From Bacillota bacterium (lineage in GTDB: Bacteria; Bacillota; Clostridia; Lachnospirales; Lachnospiraceae): DNA of 17,284 nt. The position numbers were made by a program, and so were the translations under genes. Each line of letters starts with the position of its first letter. The first letter of the stretch is position 1. The notes beneath the pieces are model-generated. The model did not search any database. It saw only the letters and a program-made list of their open reading frames with translations, and was not told the origin of the DNA. Below are positions 1-7,632 of this stretch, one piece after another. Location: positions 1 through 17,284 of the forward strand of contig JAEZJV010000009.1 of the NCBI GenBank assembly GCA_023415635.1. Direction: 5' to 3'.

Positions 1-81
1 AGGTGGTTGTTTACATTATAACAGAAATCAGCCATTATTACCTAAAAAAATATGATGTTTTAAGCGTTTTTTAAAGGGTAG

Positions 82-246
82 TGGAATTTAGTTTTGCACC
101 GGAATTTACTTTTTCAAGTCAGCAAAAGAATGAATTACCATTCCGAGCATTATAAACAGCTTCCTGCGATATCATTCAAAGATAAAGAGGACATCGACAG
201 CGTAGCGGCTACAAACTTAAGTCACATGGACAGATTTCTTAAATGA
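82..246 (+). pseudogene. IstA transposase, C-terminal fragment
   Basis: An open frame from 82 ends at TGA 244-246 and overlaps the istB start as ATGA, the coupling usual between istA and istB of IS21 elements. Its last part reads HYKQLPA and then ATNLSHMDRFL; an HY..LP segment followed by a short hydrophobic end resembles IstA C-termini. About 38 residues follow the only ATG, at 130. IstA proteins are normally several hundred residues long and carry a DDE integrase core, which is absent here. The assignment rests mainly on position and the overlap, because the fragment is too short for a firm family call. Confidence 0.5.
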
Positions 247-1016
247 GGTGTGACATGACGAACTACACGAAGCTTTTAAACGGTCTGGATAACCTTGAAC
301 TGTATCTGATCAAGGAAAATCTGGACACCTATATAAAACTGATCAACAGCGGTGAGAAAAGTGTTGTTGATGCCCTTTATGAGCTGGTAGAGATTGAGCA
401 GGCACAGAAGCGGCTACGGGCAGTTAATGCCTGTGTAAAAGTAGCCAACTTTCCTTTCTTCAAAACACTGGATGATTTCGATTTTAGTTTTCAACCAGGC
501 ATTAACAAACAAGAATTCCTCGATTTCGCATCACTTAGGTTTATTGAGAAGAAAGAAAATATCCTGCTTGTCGGAACCAGTGGCGTAGGTAAAACCCATC
601 TGGCTACAGCCATCGGTATGGAAAGTGCACAGAGCCGCTATTCAACCTACTTTGTATCCTTTCAGTCACTGATGAACCAGCTAAAGAGGGCTCTAAACGA
701 GAATCGACTGGAATCCAGGATGAAGTTTTTCTCCCGATATAAGGTACTGATTATCGATGAGATTGGATATCTACCGATTGATCCAGATGCCGCCAACCTA
801 TTCTTCCAGCTGATAGCAAGGCGTTATGATAAGCATTGTACCATCATAACAACAAACTCGCCTTTTTCAAAATGGGGAGAGATCTTTGGATCACCAACCC
901 TGGCTAATGCGATTCTAGACAGGTTATTACATCACTCACATGTTATTTCAATCAAAGGTCCTTCCTATCGACTGAGAGAAAAACAGTATGTACTGGAAGG
1001 AGCTATGGACGACTGA
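243..1016 (+). CDS. istB: IS21-family helper ATPase IstB
   Basis: IstB is the AAA+ ATPase that assists IstA in target selection for IS21 transposition; it is related to the DnaC helicase loader. The 257-residue protein is full length for the family. Walker A is GTSGVGKT at about residues 111-118, Walker B is VLIIDE at about 168-173, and the sensor-type segment TTNSPF lies near 204-209. The N-terminal 80 residues form the usual helical region. The start at 243 gives an ATGA overlap with the IstA tail; a second ATG at 255 has AGGTG just upstream and could be the real start (253 residues). The gene looks intact, but its partner transposase is deleted, so it is probably an orphan. Confidence 0.93.
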   Translation: MRCDMTNYTKLLNGLDNLELYLIKENLDTYIKLINSGEKSVVDALYELVEIEQAQKRLRAVNACVKVANFPFFKTLDDFDFSFQPGINKQEFLDFASLRFIEKKENILLVGTSGVGKTHLATAIGMESAQSRYSTYFVSFQSLMNQLKRALNENRLESRMKFFSRYKVLIIDEIGYLPIDPDAANLFFQLIARRYDKHCTIITTNSPFSKWGEIFGSPTLANAILDRLLHHSHVISIKGPSYRLREKQYVLEGAMDD

Positions 1017-1058
1017 TTAGGTTGCAAACTGTACATTTTTATATTCCACTTTTTGTAC

Positions 1059-1571
1059 AGAGTTATATTGACATTTACAAAGTCATATCAATATATTAAA
1101 TTATGTGAAGAACTGGGAGAAGATAATATTTATTTTATGACTGATTTCGAAAGTGGTGGGTTTGATCTCTACTGTGGAGAAAAAATTCTATTTATGGACG
1201 AGTTTAAAGGTAATATGAGTTTTCAGAAATTACTTACATACACAGAAGGCTATAGAGTACAAATTCACTGTAGATATACAAATGCATATGCATTATGGTC
1301 TGAAGTACACATAACATCAATATATCCACCTGAGGAAGTGTATGCTTTAATGGTTGAATTGGGGAATCGTGATCGTGATCGGTTTCAGCTGCTACTTAGA
1401 AGAATTACAAAAGTTATATATCATTATAAGCTAAACCATGAATATAAAACATATGAATTACCTTCTAATGAGTATGTAAACTATACTGACTTAAAAGACA
1501 AAGCATTGCGAAATCAAGATAATTTTATGCAAATATCATTATATGATAATGATATTCCTTTTACTGATTAA
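1059..1571 (+). pseudogene. Replication initiator (Rep), C-terminal helicase part, cut by the IS
   Basis: The readable frame begins at the IS right end and has no normal start; the only candidate codon, TTG 1053, lies inside the IS tip. It encodes the later part of a superfamily 3-type helicase domain as found in Rep proteins of rolling-circle plasmids and integrative elements. ILFMDEF (Walker B) is preceded by YFMTDFESGGFDLYCGE, and then come a LLTYTEGY..QIHCRY segment and LLRRITKVI. The Walker A loop and the N-terminal nuclease domain should lie before this point and are not visible anywhere left of the IS. The gene therefore lost its 5' half when the IS inserted and later rearranged. Rep beside an integrase suggests the element once replicated after excision. 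The exact Rep subfamily is uncertain. Confidence 0.68.
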
Positions 1572-1596
1572 GGCTTGTATAGACTTGAGTAATATA

Positions 1597-1645
1597 AATT
1601 CATGTTTGAGATTTCAGTCTTTAAAGAAATTCTCAAACATGAATT
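1597..1645. terminator. Long hairpin downstream of rep (terminator or origin hairpin)
   Basis: A perfect 15-bp inverted repeat (AATTCATGTTTGAGA at 1597-1611, its complement at 1631-1645) encloses a 19-nt loop, inside which TTTC and GAAA can extend the stem. No T-run follows on the plus strand, so it is not a textbook intrinsic terminator. A second small hairpin (GGGAG/CTCCC, 1659-1673) follows at once. Position just after rep suits either a transcription stop or a replication-origin hairpin; the sequence cannot decide. Confidence 0.45.
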
Positions 1646-1709
1646 CACTAGGGGTATGGGGAGTGTAGCTCCCTATATTGCATTTATATCATGAAAGGAG
1701 TGCTGTATA

Positions 1710-2926
1710 CTGAAATTATATAATAAAGATAGTAAAGTAAATAGCTTCTTGCACTCCTTGTCAAATGATGGTAATATTTCTCTATCGGATATTACAGAAC
1801 TACATGAATTTATGAAAAAAGAAAACAAACTAAAGGAAATATTAGATCTTACGAAAATTAAAAACAGACCCGATGACGGACGACCCTATATCTATATCAA
1901 AAGGAAACAATTTGTCAGCAGTAATTATTCAGAATTGATAGATAATTTATAAGAGTACTTTTTCGGGAAGAATGTGATTACTTTTGAAGATTTTTTCACT
2001 CAATGGATGATTTGGAGAAGAGATTGTACTCATGTAAGTAATAAGACTTTGAATAAAATATCTTTCTTTGGAATTCAATGTTTAAGAATACTGATATAGT
2101 AAAGGTGCCCATTATCAGTCTGAAAGCAAAAGATTTTATCCCATTTTTTCGTACATTGACAAAGGATGGCAATATAACAAGAAAACGATTTAATGATGGT
2201 AAGAGTATCTTAAATAGTATATTCTATTATGCCGTTGAACTGGAGATCGTTGAAAGTAATCCCTTAAAGGATATCAATTATCGTCAGTTCAAATATAAAT
2301 CCATCAATGAGAAAAATAGTGTATATACTTTAGATGAGCGTAGATTGCTTCTTAATTACCTATCACCTAAAGATGATGATATATACGCTTTGGGAATAAG
2401 CCTTCATTTCTGTATAATTGCTCGTATCGGGGAATTAAAATCTATTAAATGGACTGACGTAACAGGGAATTCAATCAGAATTCATACGCAGATGCTTGAA
2501 GATCAGACTATGAATGATGATATGTAATTCAATCTTCGTACGCAAAACGAAGTATCACATGTTAAAGGAAATACATCACATGGTTTTCGTGATATGCCAT
2601 TAACTCCAAGTGCTATTAGGATAATAGAGCGTATTAAAGCTATTAATCCTGATGGTGAATACATATTAACGCAAGATGGTAAGCCATTAACTACCGCTAC
2701 CTACAATCGTCATTTAAAGTCATACTGCGAAGATATTGGAATTCCTTATAGAAGCAGTCATAATATAACATTTACTGTAGCTTCCTTGCTTTATAAAAAT
2801 GGGATGGAAGAAACTAAACTCCAAGAATGGTTGGGACACTCTACATTAGGAATGACTCTTCATTACCTAAAGAACGTGAATAAAGCAGATGAAGATTATG
2901 AAAAGATGATTAGAACCTTAGAATAA
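1710..2926 (+). pseudogene. Tyrosine-family integrase, decayed
   Basis: Three reading-frame pieces add up to one integrase of about 400 residues. AAGGAG at 1695-1700 precedes a possible CTG start at 1710. An in-frame TAA sits at 1950-1952, a frameshift falls at about 2050-2065 (the protein reads SNKTLNK and then FLWNSMFKNTD in another frame), and a second in-frame TAA lies at 2525-2527. The catalytic domain shows ARIGEL with the first arginine, GHSTLGMT with the histidine, and the tyrosine in TLHYLKN. The box II motif HxxR reads HNIT, because codon ACA at 2768-2770 stands where AGA would give arginine. Recombinase activity is therefore lost. The gene ends 88 bases before the tRNA-Cys 3' end, the usual place for an element that integrates in a tRNA gene. 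Confidence 0.88.
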
Positions 2927-2961
2927 TATCTTGCATACATTTGCATACAGCTAAAACAAGT

Positions 2962-3002
2962 ATTAAAAAGCTTCAAACCCTTTATTTTCAGGATTTGAAG
3001 CT
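2962..3002 (-). terminator. Intrinsic terminator of tRNA-Cys copy 1
   Basis: On the minus strand AGCTTCAAA (3002-2994) pairs with TTTGAAGCT (2977-2969) and is followed directly by TTTTTA. It lies just downstream of the minus-strand tRNA-Cys, so it most likely ends that transcript. Lying between the tRNA and the integrase, it may have been brought in with the element. Confidence 0.75.
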
Positions 3003-3013
3003 CTTCATACGAG

Positions 3014-3084
3014 AGGCGACAACCAGATTTGAACTGGTGATCAGGGTGTTGCAGACCCATGCCTTACCGCTTGGCTATGTCGCC
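3014..3084 (-). tRNA. tRNA-Cys (GCA), copy 1
   Basis: The 71-nt cloverleaf is complete on the minus strand. The acceptor GGCGACA pairs with TGTCGCC, the discriminator base is U as expected for tRNA-Cys, and the anticodon GCA is at 3052-3050. The T arm is ACCAG-TTCAAAT-CTGGT. CCA is not encoded. The gene stands alone with its own promoter (3110-3138) and terminator (2962-3002). Its 3' end faces the decayed integrase, which marks it as the probable integration site of the left-hand element. It differs from copy 2 at only two bases, both in one T-stem pair. Confidence 0.96.
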
Positions 3085-3109
3085 GATTCAATAACGAAAC
3101 AGTGACTTT

Positions 3110-3138
3110 ATTATAACAACACGGCTGAAATACGTCAA
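3110..3138 (-). promoter_or_regulatory. Sigma-70-type promoter of tRNA-Cys copy 1
   Basis: On the minus strand TTGACG (3138-3133) and TATAAT (3115-3110) are separated by exactly 17 bp. The -10 box ends 25 bases before the tRNA 5' end. This is close to the consensus, as expected for a stable-RNA gene. The rest of 3139-3264, up to the AraC gene, shows nothing else recognisable. Confidence 0.85.
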
Positions 3139-3264
3139 TAGCTAACTCGGTATTTTTATGATTTCATTAACCCTCTTATTTTACTCTATTCCACAATATT
3201 CTTCTAATAAGAAATAGAATACCGAAAACTCCCGGATAAAGTGATAATATGATATTCTCAGAAA

Positions 3265-4176
3265 TCAATTTATGCCATAATTGGCATAGCTATTTCGATT
3301 TCTGAAGTCTATTGGTGTTAGAAGGAAGGTCTTCTTAAATAAGTAACTAAAATAAGATACATTACTGAAGCCGCACTGATCAGCAATATTATAGATTTGT
3401 AGGTTTGTTCCCAATAATAATTCCTTTGCTTTATTTAGCCTGACTTTCGTGATATAGTCGTTCGGTGTTATCTCCATGACTTCAGTAAATACTTTATGAA
3501 AGTAATTAGGGCTTAACTCGGCAATATTAGAAAGCTGCTTTAAAGACAGCTTATGATTTAAATTTTCATCAATATAATCCAAGGTTTTCCTGATTGCCTT
3601 TCCATACGGTGATAGCTGCATTGTATTGACAGGATTACAGGTATCCTGATAAAGAAGATAGAGTATGTTAAGAACACAGGATTTCATAAGCATTTCGCCT
3701 CCTGGCATCGGATTTAGATATGCTTGATAAATCATGTCAAATAAGGAATAATATTTGTCTTCATTTCGCATATGGAAGATAGTCGGTATATTATCAAGAA
3801 TTAGATTATTGTAATAGGTCTGAAATTTCATTTCTGCCCGCTCCGTAATGCAGGTGTTATACCAAATATGCTGCGCCGGGAGAGAGTTTGACATATCAAA
3901 GGATATAAAATAACAGTGATAGGGCATAATTCCCTGGGTAAATTGTCCGGGTCTGCGGAAAACGATATCGCCCTTATGGATAGGAAGCAATTTCCCATCA
4001 ACATACATACTGCCTTCACTATCCAGAAAGTATTCCAATTCATAATCTTTTACGTATCTTGAGGGAAGTGCTTCCCCTTTTTCATATTCTAAGCTCCCGT
4101 TGAACACCTGAGCGTAAATGACTACAGGGCTTATCTTAGATATCGGAAGATTTTCATGTATCACATCATATCTCAT
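3265..4176 (-). CDS. AraC-family transcriptional regulator
   Basis: The 303-residue protein has an N-terminal cupin-like sensing region (about residues 15-100, including a GSMYVDGKLLPIHKGDIVF stretch) and a C-terminal AraC DNA-binding domain with two helix-turn-helices. The first is around LSLKQLSNIAELSPNYFHKV and the second around IYNIADQCGFSNVSYFSYLF, followed by the family-typical FKKTF..TPIDFR end. The start at 4176 is chosen because GGGAG lies 5 bases upstream; an ATG four codons earlier (4188) has no ribosome site. It diverges from the MATE exporter across a 188-bp gap and is the likely regulator of that gene. The inducer is not predictable; AraC proteins with a cupin domain usually sense small molecules or sugars. 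Confidence 0.93.
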   Translation of the reverse strand: MRYDVIHENLPISKISPVVIYAQVFNGSLEYEKGEALPSRYVKDYELEYFLDSEGSMYVDGKLLPIHKGDIVFRRPGQFTQGIMPYHCYFISFDMSNSLPAQHIWYNTCITERAEMKFQTYYNNLILDNIPTIFHMRNEDKYYSLFDMIYQAYLNPMPGGEMLMKSCVLNILYLLYQDTCNPVNTMQLSPYGKAIRKTLDYIDENLNHKLSLKQLSNIAELSPNYFHKVFTEVMEITPNDYITKVRLNKAKELLLGTNLQIYNIADQCGFSNVSYFSYLFKKTFLLTPIDFRNRNSYANYGIN

Positions 4177-4215
4177 AATAGCTCCCATCTTGTAATTACT
4201 CGCCCAAAGTTAATA

Positions 4216-4281
4216 TTTATCAGATCCTTCGGACGGTCCTATAGATTACCATATTATATTTTATCATAAGATTTTGATAAA
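4216..4281. promoter_or_regulatory. Candidate operator: three TTTATCA half-sites
   Basis: TTTATCA occurs at 4216-4222 and 4260-4266, and its inverse TGATAAA at 4275-4281. The last two form a perfect 7-bp inverted repeat with an 8-bp spacer, and the first is 44 bp (about four helical turns) away. They sit between the divergent AraC and MATE genes, where an AraC dimer would be expected to bind. The region is AT-rich, so chance occurrence is possible. Confidence 0.35.
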
Positions 4282-4294
4282 TATAATAAGATTA

Positions 4295-4322
4295 TTGATT
4301 GTTAAGTATATTTCCCTATATT
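4295..4322 (+). promoter_or_regulatory. Candidate promoter of the MATE gene
   Basis: TTGATT (4295-4300) and TATATT (4317-4322) are spaced 16 bp apart, 42 bases before the start codon. The inverted TTTATCA/TGATAAA pair ends 13 bp upstream of the -35 box, a position suited to activation. In such AT-rich DNA other pairings are possible. Confidence 0.4.
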
Positions 4323-4364
4323 AAAATTTGAAATGATCAATAGTTCTGTTAGGAGGAATATGCA

Positions 4365-5744
4365 ATGACTAATATTATTAAAAAACAATCCAATCATTTT
4401 ATTATGATTATGAAAATAGCTCTTCCGGTTATTATTCAAGGCCTGGTTTTTCAATTACAGGCAGTCGTGGATAAGGCTTTTCTCGGAAGGATCGACACCG
4501 ACTATCTTACTGCTGTCGGTGTGGCACAATTTCCTTTTTCAACCTCAGTCGATGTACTTACGGCAATCTGCACGGGTCTGACTATCATAGTTGCGGCAAA
4601 CTATGGTGCCGAAAAGCATATGAATATTCATGAAAGTGTCAATGCATCCATTGCATTTAACATGCTGCTTTCCTTATCGCTTTTTGTGGTCTGGCTTGTA
4701 TTCCCGGACTCTATTTTCTCGTGGATGAATGTGAGTGATACCTTGGTTTCGCATTGCAATACTTATGTCCGTATGCTTTCCTATTTCTTGCTCTTCTATG
4801 GCATAGATATATCACTTCAGGCGACACTTCAGGGAATGGGCAAAACCAAACCGATCATGTATGTAGGCTTGATCAAAGTACTTCTCAATATCCTGCTCGC
4901 CTGGGTACTGATCTTTGGTAAGCTTGGCCTTCCGGCACTGCACGTCACAGGAGCTGCATTAGCGGCGACGATCTCCAATATAACCGGTACTCTAATTCTT
5001 ATAATATACTTTACGTTGTCCAAAAGGCTTTCTTCCAATATTAAGCTTCGCGAAATTCTTCGCTTTCGCTGGAGCCTATATAAGGATGTCATCCGGCTAG
5101 GCCTTCCTACAGGCGCAGAGTATCTATTATGGAATGTCAGTAATCTGGTCTTAATCAGTCTGCTGAATAAGCAAGGGGTTGAAGTAGTTGCAGTCTTTAC
5201 CATAACCTTTGCTATCGAGATCTTCGTGTATATGATATTCAATGGAATTGCCAAAGCCACACTTACCTTAGTGGGCAATCGTATAGGTGCCGGAGACAAA
5301 AATGCCGCCAAAAGCATCATGACAAGCTCCATTCTTTATGCTATGCTTTTTGTTTTTCTATGCTGTGTGCTATTTGCTATGTTTCCTAAGGCTATCTTAT
5401 CGATCTTTACAAATGATCAGACCTTGATTAACATATCGGCCTTTTATCTTGTCGTCAGAGGAATTACTATGTTTCCGAAAGCTCTGAATGTGGTTGTGGG
5501 AAATGGCAACAGAGCCAACGGTGATGTAAAGTGGATGTTATATACGCAGATTATCGGCTCTGTCTTTGTTATAGTATCTGCTTACAGCTTGATTTACGGC
5601 TTTAAACTGGGTGCACTGGCCATCTATCTAACCCTCTTTCTGGATGAGCTGCTCAGAGCCATACTAAATACCCTCCGATTTTATAAAGGGAACAGCATTC
5701 AGACATTGCCCATCCTGTCACAGCAGAGCTGCGAGGAAATATGA
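4365..5744 (+). CDS. MATE-family multidrug/cation efflux transporter
   Basis: The 459-residue membrane protein has about twelve hydrophobic segments and the usual MATE length. The opening reads MKIALPVIIQGLVFQLQAVV followed by DKAFLGRIDTDYLTAVGVAQ, the characteristic first-helix pattern with VD.AFLG and A.G. The second half repeats the fold, with GLPTGAEYLLWNVSN and later NGIAKATLTLVGNRIGAGD, a typical MATE motif. Members export drugs or toxic cations using a Na+ or H+ gradient at the cytoplasmic membrane. AGGAGG lies 9 bases before the ATG. A strong terminator follows at 5795. The divergent AraC gene is the likely regulator. The substrate cannot be read from the sequence. Confidence 0.95.
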   Translation: MTNIIKKQSNHFIMIMKIALPVIIQGLVFQLQAVVDKAFLGRIDTDYLTAVGVAQFPFSTSVDVLTAICTGLTIIVAANYGAEKHMNIHESVNASIAFNMLLSLSLFVVWLVFPDSIFSWMNVSDTLVSHCNTYVRMLSYFLLFYGIDISLQATLQGMGKTKPIMYVGLIKVLLNILLAWVLIFGKLGLPALHVTGAALAATISNITGTLILIIYFTLSKRLSSNIKLREILRFRWSLYKDVIRLGLPTGAEYLLWNVSNLVLISLLNKQGVEVVAVFTITFAIEIFVYMIFNGIAKATLTLVGNRIGAGDKNAAKSIMTSSILYAMLFVFLCCVLFAMFPKAILSIFTNDQTLINISAFYLVVRGITMFPKALNVVVGNGNRANGDVKWMLYTQIIGSVFVIVSAYSLIYGFKLGALAIYLTLFLDELLRAILNTLRFYKGNSIQTLPILSQQSCEEI

Positions 5745-5794
5745 CCATAAGCATATTTTATCATGTGTTAGTACTGCACCTGTAATACCTAAGC

Positions 5795-5833
5795 AAAAGG
5801 AAGTAAACAATAACCCGTTTACTTCCTTTTTTA
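5795..5833. terminator. Bidirectional terminator between MATE and the Cro/C1-type regulator
   Basis: AAAAGGAAGTAAAC (5795-5808) pairs perfectly over 14 bp with GTTTACTTCCTTTT (5817-5830), with an 8-nt loop. A T-run follows on the plus strand and a weaker one on the minus strand. It separates two convergent genes and can end both transcripts. Confidence 0.88.
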
Positions 5834-5900
5834 TACGTCCTCTGATTTTGTCAGCACCTGTACTGTGATACCTTAAGTTATTTAAGACAGCTCGACACTT

Positions 5901-6515
5901 CTATTCCGGCCAATCCAGTTGATGATCCGGAATACCTTTCTTAATACATTGTTCGATTACATGATTTTTTTCCTCAATATTTCCAATGGTATACTTAAGA
6001 ATTAATCCACGAAATACGATGTATTTTACATTATTCCTCTTAAAATCAACATACCAGTTCGTACTCCCGCTGTCATTACCGATCATCACCTTAGAGAACC
6101 TTTCCGGTAAATCCAGGGTATTGGATGAAAAAGTAATTACAGTCCAGTAACGGGGAGTGTTTTCAGTTTTCCACAATTCAATTTTATTCACTCTGAGGTA
6201 ATCAAGAATATCCTCATCATCAATACTTTCCTTAATAAGCAGACCTTCATAGATCCCTTCCTCATCAGCAGAGAGGGCTTTCCCACAGGTCTTGACCTCC
6301 TTGACACCGTCTACTGTCAGCTCGTCCTTTAGCAGTACATCTACCGAAACTCCAAAGAGCCTGCTTATCAGCAACAGCTTCTCTGTCTCCGGAAGAGAAA
6401 TATCCAGCTCCCATTTGGAGATTGACTGTCTGCTGACCGAGCATTGTTCAGCAAAGGTCTCCTGAGACATTCCGTGCTTATTTCTTAAATATTGAATTTT
6501 TTCAGATAATTTCAT
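5901..6515 (-). CDS. Cro/C1 (XRE)-type regulator with unknown C-terminal domain
   Basis: The 204-residue protein begins with a clear Cro/C1 helix-turn-helix at about residues 5-60, recognisable from MSQETFAEQCSVSRQSISKW and then the LP....LL.IS..F.VS.D.LL pattern. Residues 90-204 form a separate region with aromatic, beta-rich stretches (PRYWTVITFSSN, STNWYVDFKRNNVKYIVFRG) that I do not recognise; it may be a ligand- or partner-binding domain. There are no membrane segments. AAAGGGG lies 8 bases before the ATG. The gene faces the MATE gene across a shared terminator. Two sets of direct repeats in its upstream region (6540-6558 and 6578-6610) are candidate autoregulatory operators. Confidence 0.88.
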   Translation of the reverse strand: MKLSEKIQYLRNKHGMSQETFAEQCSVSRQSISKWELDISLPETEKLLLISRLFGVSVDVLLKDELTVDGVKEVKTCGKALSADEEGIYEGLLIKESIDDEDILDYLRVNKIELWKTENTPRYWTVITFSSNTLDLPERFSKVMIGNDSGSTNWYVDFKRNNVKYIVFRGLILKYTIGNIEEKNHVIEQCIKKGIPDHQLDWPE

Positions 6516-6539
6516 AGCTTTTGCCCCTTTCCTATTTAT

Positions 6540-6558
6540 ATATCAATAGGATATCAAT
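6540..6558. promoter_or_regulatory. Direct repeat ATATCAAT x2, 11-bp period
   Basis: ATATCAAT occurs at 6540-6547 and 6551-6558, one helical turn apart, 25-43 bp upstream of the Cro/C1-type regulator start. Tandem half-sites on one DNA face near the start of such a gene are typical of repressor operators, so autoregulation is plausible. Confidence 0.4.
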
Positions 6559-6577
6559 ATCTTCACTTTGCTTCTAC

Positions 6578-6610
6578 CAACCGAAGCGTTCTCTTTCGCA
6601 ACCAAAGCGT
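6578..6610. promoter_or_regulatory. Direct repeat CAACCRAAGCGT x2, 21-bp period
   Basis: CAACCGAAGCGT (6578-6589) and CAACCAAAGCGT (6599-6610) match at 11 of 12 bases and start 21 bp apart, two helical turns. They are relatively GC-rich in an AT-rich gap, 63-95 bp upstream of the Cro/C1-type regulator, and look like a binding site for a dimeric regulator. Confidence 0.4.
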
Positions 6611-6924
6611 GCATTCCACTAAGTAGAACTCTAGAATCTTGAATTTTCATAATTATATGGGATACTACTACCTACGACTACATCCTTAATCTTTTCGAGG
6701 ATTTCATCTCTTCAATCCCTGAAAAGACAAACAACTTGCATTTCCCTATTTAGTATATAGTACCATATAACTTCATTAATTGAAATTATTTTATTCCTAC
6801 TGAACCTGCAAAACATCTTATGATATCTACCTTCAGAGCTTTGATTTAGAGCAATAAGACAGGTAATCCATAAAATATTAGTAATAATCCTTCTATCAAC
6901 TAATGAAATTCTAATATTTCTCCA
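6611..6924. other. Intergenic stretch without a recognised gene
   Basis: This roughly 310-bp part of the gap between two divergent genes is AT-rich and holds no open frame with a ribosome site. I see no tRNA, known riboswitch or strong hairpin in it. It may carry upstream binding sites for the response regulator. Confidence 0.5.
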
Positions 6925-6945
6925 TATAATATGACAATGGAGGTG
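6925..6945 (+). promoter_or_regulatory. -10 box and ribosome site of the two-component operon
   Basis: TATAAT at 6925-6930 is a perfect -10 hexamer with no good -35 at 17 bp, as is common for activator-dependent promoters. GGAGGTG at 6939-6945 lies 6 bases before GTG 6952. The in-frame ATG at 6931 directly follows the -10 box and would lie before a normal transcription start, which supports the GTG start. Confidence 0.5.
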
Positions 6946-6951
6946 ATAACC

Positions 6952-7632
6952 GTGCGAATTTTACTTGCAGAAGACGAAAAAGATCTTAATTGTATAATCA
7001 CACAGAAGCTGACTTCGGACGGCTATAGCGTAGACTGTTGCTTCGACGGTCAGGAAGCCATCGACATCTTATCCTATACAGAATTTGACGTAATCATTCT
7101 GGATATCATGATGCCCAAAGCAGATGGTTATACCGTACTTCAAGCGTTACGAAGCGCAGGAAAGACTACACCTGTCCTCTTTCTTACAGCAAAGGATTCT
7201 ATCACAGACCGGGTAAAGGGTCTTGACAGCGGTGCCAACGATTACCTTGTGAAGCCCTTTTCCTTTGAAGAACTGACCGCAAGAATACGTGCGATGACAA
7301 GAACGGCATTCGGAATAGCCAACAATGTTCTTATTGTCAATGATCTCACACTTGATTGTGCCACTCATATTGTAAAGCGTGCCGGAAAGGAGATAATGTT
7401 ATCCGCCAAGGAGTATGCCTTATTGGAGTATCTCATGCATAACCAAGGGATCATTCTCTCCCGTGAGAAAATCGAGGATCATATTTGGAACTATGATTAT
7501 GAGGGAGGAACTAATGTAGTTGATGTATATATCAGCTACCTGCGTAAGAAAATCGATGAAGGCCATGAAAATAAGCTGATTCATACTATTCGTGGCAGGG
7601 GCTACGTTCTGAGGGAGGCTTCAGATAAATGA
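6952..7632 (+). CDS. OmpR/PhoB-type response regulator
   Basis: The 226-residue regulator has a receiver domain (about 1-115) and a winged-helix output domain (about 125-222). Receiver residues are visible: the acidic pair in LLAEDE, the phosphoacceptor Asp at about 51 in VIILDIMMP, the Thr in LFLTAKD and the Lys in DYLVKPF. The output domain shows LSAKEYALLEYLMHNQG and ends with VDVYISYLRKKID and IRGRGYVL, typical of OmpR/PhoB proteins. GTG 6952 is chosen because GGAGGTG precedes it. Its stop overlaps the kinase start by ATGA, so the two are translated together and form a cognate pair. The PepSY gene directly downstream is the most likely target. Confidence 0.95.
   Translation: MRILLAEDEKDLNCIITQKLTSDGYSVDCCFDGQEAIDILSYTEFDVIILDIMMPKADGYTVLQALRSAGKTTPVLFLTAKDSITDRVKGLDSGANDYLVKPFSFEELTARIRAMTRTAFGIANNVLIVNDLTLDCATHIVKRAGKEIMLSAKEYALLEYLMHNQGIILSREKIEDHIWNYDYEGGTNVVDVYISYLRKKIDEGHENKLIHTIRGRGYVLREASDK

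Larger units (their letters stand above)
71..1059 (+). mobile_element. IS21-family insertion sequence, internally deleted remnant
   Basis: The stretch holds an istB gene preceded by only the tail of an istA-like frame, so most of the transposase gene is missing. The right end is readable: after istB, TGTACA occurs at 1030-1035 and 1054-1059. Read inward from 1059 the end begins TGTACAAAAAGTGG, which fits the TG...CA ends of this family. AGTGGAATTTA at 80-90 matches AGTGGAATATA (complement of 1040-1050) in inverted orientation, so a degenerate left end near 71 is inferred; it lacks the terminal TG. The right boundary falls inside a rep reading frame, which is evidence of insertion. Without IstA the copy could move only if complemented in trans. 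The left boundary is uncertain. Confidence 0.6.

Noticed and set aside
4829..5332. 167-codon minus-strand frame inside the MATE gene
   Set aside because: Lies wholly antisense to a clear full-length transporter, with no domain match.
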